A DNA stretch of 64,000 bases from Phallusia mammillata (taxonomy: Eukaryota > Chordata > Ascidiacea > Phlebobranchia > Ascidiidae): positions 62,001-126,000 of the forward strand of contig QLIY01000124.1 in assembly GCA_003260075.1 (NCBI GenBank). Reading direction: 5' to 3'. Made by a program: the position numbers and the translations under genes. Below, in pieces: positions 60,952 through 64,000 of this stretch; positions within the stretch are counted from its first letter, which is position 1, and each line of letters begins with the position of its first letter. Below the pieces are notes generated by a model. That model was not told the DNA's origin. It ran no database searches and saw nothing but the letters and a program-made list of their open reading frames with translations.

Positions 60952-63900
60952 GTTGGTGTGAATTTTGTTTTGAAATCTGTTCATGTAAAGTTTGTTAGTT
61001 AAGTGAAAGGTTTCTTACTTTTATGCCATGGTGTGCTGTTTAAATATTACACATGTTAAAACAAAAAATACGTTAAGGTATTGAAAAGACCAATTTTGAT
61101 TTGAACTTATACGTGCTTTGTGGTGATGAAGTTATGTGCACATTGCGATGAACGAAAATGAGTTTAAACACGGTTGCCACGTATTTCAACTTTGATTACA
61201 TCAAAAACAAATCCAATATGAAGTATAAAAGCTGTTATCGTATTGGTGCCTTTTGTAAGAGGTGCCAAATTTTGTTTGCCAAGGTCATTCCCCCCCCCCA
61301 TTGCGATGAACGAAAATGAGTTTAAACACGGTTGCCACGTATTTCAAGGTTGATTACATCAAAAACAAATCCAGTATGAAGTATAAAAGCTGTTATCGTA
61401 TTGATGCCTTTTGTAAGAGGTGCCAAATTTTGTTTGCCAAGGTCATGTTAAACATACAAGTTCAAATATGTAAGCGTGTCAAGTCGTCATAAACTATACA
61501 TTCAAACATTGGTTAGCAAATACGTGGCAACCGTGCTTAAAACGTATTTTCAAAAGCCTTTACCGCAATGTGTATATAACTGTATTGGTACAAAGCGCGC
61601 ATAAGTTAACCTTGGTTGTTTGAGCGCAAGAACGAACCATTTCACTTAAAGTATTTGCGTCATTCAAACCGTATGTGTTTTTCTGATGTCCAATGGGGCA
61701 TGAAATATGAGAGAAGTTTTATTTTGGGTTTGGGATCCCCGCCCACTCCCAAATAAGCCCCCAGTGCTATTGGGTACACCCATTGTTTTGTCACCCATCA
61801 ATTGAACATAGTAGGCGGCGTCTTATATTGGTTTCAAGTTGTGCCTGTTCATTTAGCATGAATGAGTCTAGCGGTTTTATAGGGCGCTGTGTATAGTTTA
61901 GAAACGTCGCCCAATTCGATTTCGGGACTACCACTGGACTTTTTCCATGTTAAACAATTGCTTGGTATTTAATAAACTAACACCGCTCATAAGTTACTAA
62001 GTTTGGTGCTGTGCACTCTGAACTTCGCGCATTTTAATCAAATATTGCGTGATAAATCTGTGTTTTGAGTTGTTAAAAATACCTTTGTTTCAAAATTGAC
62101 TGTACTGTATTGGGTTTTTTTTGTTGCATGTCTTTAGTTTTTGAAATCAATTTGATTTGGCGGGCAAATGGGAAGGCTTCTCTGCAAAACAAATTTCGAA
62201 CCTAAAATCAATATTTTGAAATTTCAATACATCATGTTTGGTTGTCAAATTTTTATGTAGAACAGGTTTTGAATGTATTGTGTGAAAGACCAATTAAACT
62301 ACTTAAACGTGTTTACCTTAAACAATTTTGGTGAATAAAATAAAATCCAATCAGCAAAATGAAATTTGATCGTCATTACGTCTACGCCGGCTTAAAATTA
62401 ACGAAAAACCACAAAAGTGGAAGCCAATTTTACTTTTTGGCAAGCTAATAAAAGCCAGGCTTCCTATAGCACTCAAATACGAATTACGATGTCCTAGCAT
62501 TGAGCAAAACAGAAAACCTAAACCCGTTATTCTGCTTACCGTGTAACTTAATCCTTTACCAAACAGCCCCTAATGATAGGAAAACAAGCACGTGCTCCCA
62601 AAGACCTGTAAAGTCAATTGACTACAACGATCAAAGCCGGTAAAGGGATCATTTATACTCGCACGGGTTTGTTAAACACAAGGGTTGCTGCTAGCGCCGT
62701 ATTAACTAAGGTAAAAGGAGTTAATTGCCGGCTGGCACTGAGTGTTAAAAATAAAACGCATTTCTATTGACTGACTGATCAAGGGGGAGCTATTTTTAGT
62801 GCGTTACTGATGTGTGGCAAACAAGCCAAGCGAAAACGGTCATGGGTGATGAGAGTTCAATTTGCGAAGCTTTTCGAAGCAAAACTGATTGACCACAGAG
62901 GCCGGAAAACCTACAGACTTGAAACTTGAACTCAAATCACGAATTTTTTAGACATGATTTTCCCCAAATACAATCGGTTTTATTGGAAGTTAGGTTTTTG
63001 AAAGCTAACTTATTTATGTACAGTTTACACCTAAAACGACAATAAAACATCTTTGTTTCTTTACACCTGGTCACAAAAACAATGCAACGTTTATTTCGCT
63101 TGCACCCTTTGCAGGCTAATTTTGAAGCAAACAGTCACATTACTTTAGACATCAAATACGATCAAAAGAAGGTTTTAGCTTTGCTATGGACACGCACAGT
63201 GTTTTTTTAAGGTGTTTTTTTTAAGGTGGACCGAAACGGTCCCCCAAATTTCTCCGGCGGTTTCCCAAAATTTAGACTTGCAAATATATGGCTATTTTTT
63301 GGTATTTAAATGACACTTGCGGTCTCTTAAAACTACTTAGACGTCACCCAAACCAAACCTTAAAAAAAAACCTGGACACACAAACCTTAATACATCGCAT
63401 AAATCGCTGGTCTGCATGGACGCTTCACGGCTGATCCCAGTGTGAATGTGTTTATTTCACCCTAGTACACAAGTCCAAATATTTGCATTTTGAACACAGT
63501 TTAAGAACCACTGACTTACCCACAGTATTCAATAAACAAAATCGCATTTACTTTGCGGTTCAATAATGAAAAGCTGTAAAAAGATGACTTGCCCAGACAG
63601 GTCGCATCGGGACGCCACCACACCCAATTATCCAATGCATTTTGTATTTTTTGTGCGCAACTAATAACAATTGATAATCTCTCTGAACGCTGGTGCTCAA
63701 CGCCACCGCATTTGTTTTTCTATGACACGGAATGACAAAAAGTGCCGTCGTCATAGCAATGACCAAATGCGTAGACCACGCGAAACACAACGGCTAGTTG
63801 TGCTGGGATTTTATCCCAAACCAGACATAAATAAAACTTGAATTTGTAACTAAATAAACACAGCTTTGTGGCATTATAGTATTGTGTGAGAAAGGTGTAT

Positions 63901-64000
63901 ACCTGATCCATCGGCGAATTAGAAACATAGGGAAGTAGTAAACAAAGGATACTATAGTCTTTGTTTAGTACACAAACGTTTGTATACACGGATTTGAATT
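60952..64000. other. Formin intron sequence, no further exon recognised
   Basis: The next FH2 exon should carry a block like LDAKRSLN-IFLKQF. I cannot find it here. A poly-C junction duplication occupies 61139-61446. A short open segment bounded by cag and gt at about 63114-63170 lacks FH2 similarity and is not called. Confidence 0.5.
61290..61299. other. Poly-C junction 24 (formin intron)
   Basis: Ten C between 61139-61289 and 61300-61446. This is the only member of the set in the opposite orientation. Confidence 0.9.

Noticed and set aside
63114..63170. Possible formin FH2 exon bounded by tttgcag and gtttta
   Set aside because: The peptide (ANFEANSHITLDIKYDQKK) does not match the expected FH2 LDAKRSLN block, and the donor is weak.

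Overview
This is AT-rich animal nuclear DNA with many small exons, GT-AG introns, tRNA-derived SINEs and short DNA transposons. I infer a tunicate, most likely a Ciona-type ascidian. The reasons are a compact deuterostome gene set, several single-exon versions of genes that have many introns in vertebrates, operon-like tandem genes, and neighbouring allelic copies that differ by small indels and substitutions. The species call is inference.

Layout: (1) 1-19499, plus strand: the 3' three quarters of a Roundabout (Robo) axon-guidance receptor gene, with Ig4, Ig5, three FN3 domains, the membrane segment and the cytoplasmic tail. A tRNA-Ser gene lies antisense in one of its introns. (2) 22743-24170 plus: intronless R7-family RGS protein; 25672-26721 minus: prostaglandin reductase 2; 26918-27439 minus: FAM162-like mitochondrial protein; 28506-29261 plus: protein-L-isoaspartate methyltransferase; all four coding regions are uninterrupted. 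(3) 29634-32355 plus: CCDC169 orthologue in six exons. (4) 37382-34158 minus: PIGY-like GPI-anchor subunit, a beta-1,3-galactosyltransferase-family enzyme starting 16 bases after the PIGY stop, then an NDUFC2-like complex I subunit. This is a candidate operon. (5) 40168-47990 plus: A1CF/RBM46/RBM47-type RNA-binding protein with three RRMs and a C-terminal dsRBD-like domain. (6) 53889-49370 minus: TMEM184C-like seven-helix membrane protein in ten exons. (7) 59824 to beyond the window, plus: 5' end of an INF2/FHDC1-like formin.

The most striking pattern is 24 homopolymer tracts (23 of G, one of C), nearly all 10-13 long and one of 70. Almost every tract sits between two near-identical copies of the local sequence. 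Three single N characters mark the same kind of junction. They cut exons, shift frames and repeat exons, and collapsing each copy restores a sensible gene. I read them as gap filler between overlapping, unmerged allelic contigs, not as biology, but they need checking because they corrupt at least five gene models.

The mobile DNA is well resolved: three hAT-like MITE families, most copies with 8-bp target duplications; a MULE-like fold-back element with a 9-bp duplication; a pogo-like MITE; an inverted-repeat element beside the A1CF-like first exon; and a tRNA-SINE family with a deuterostome-type central core.
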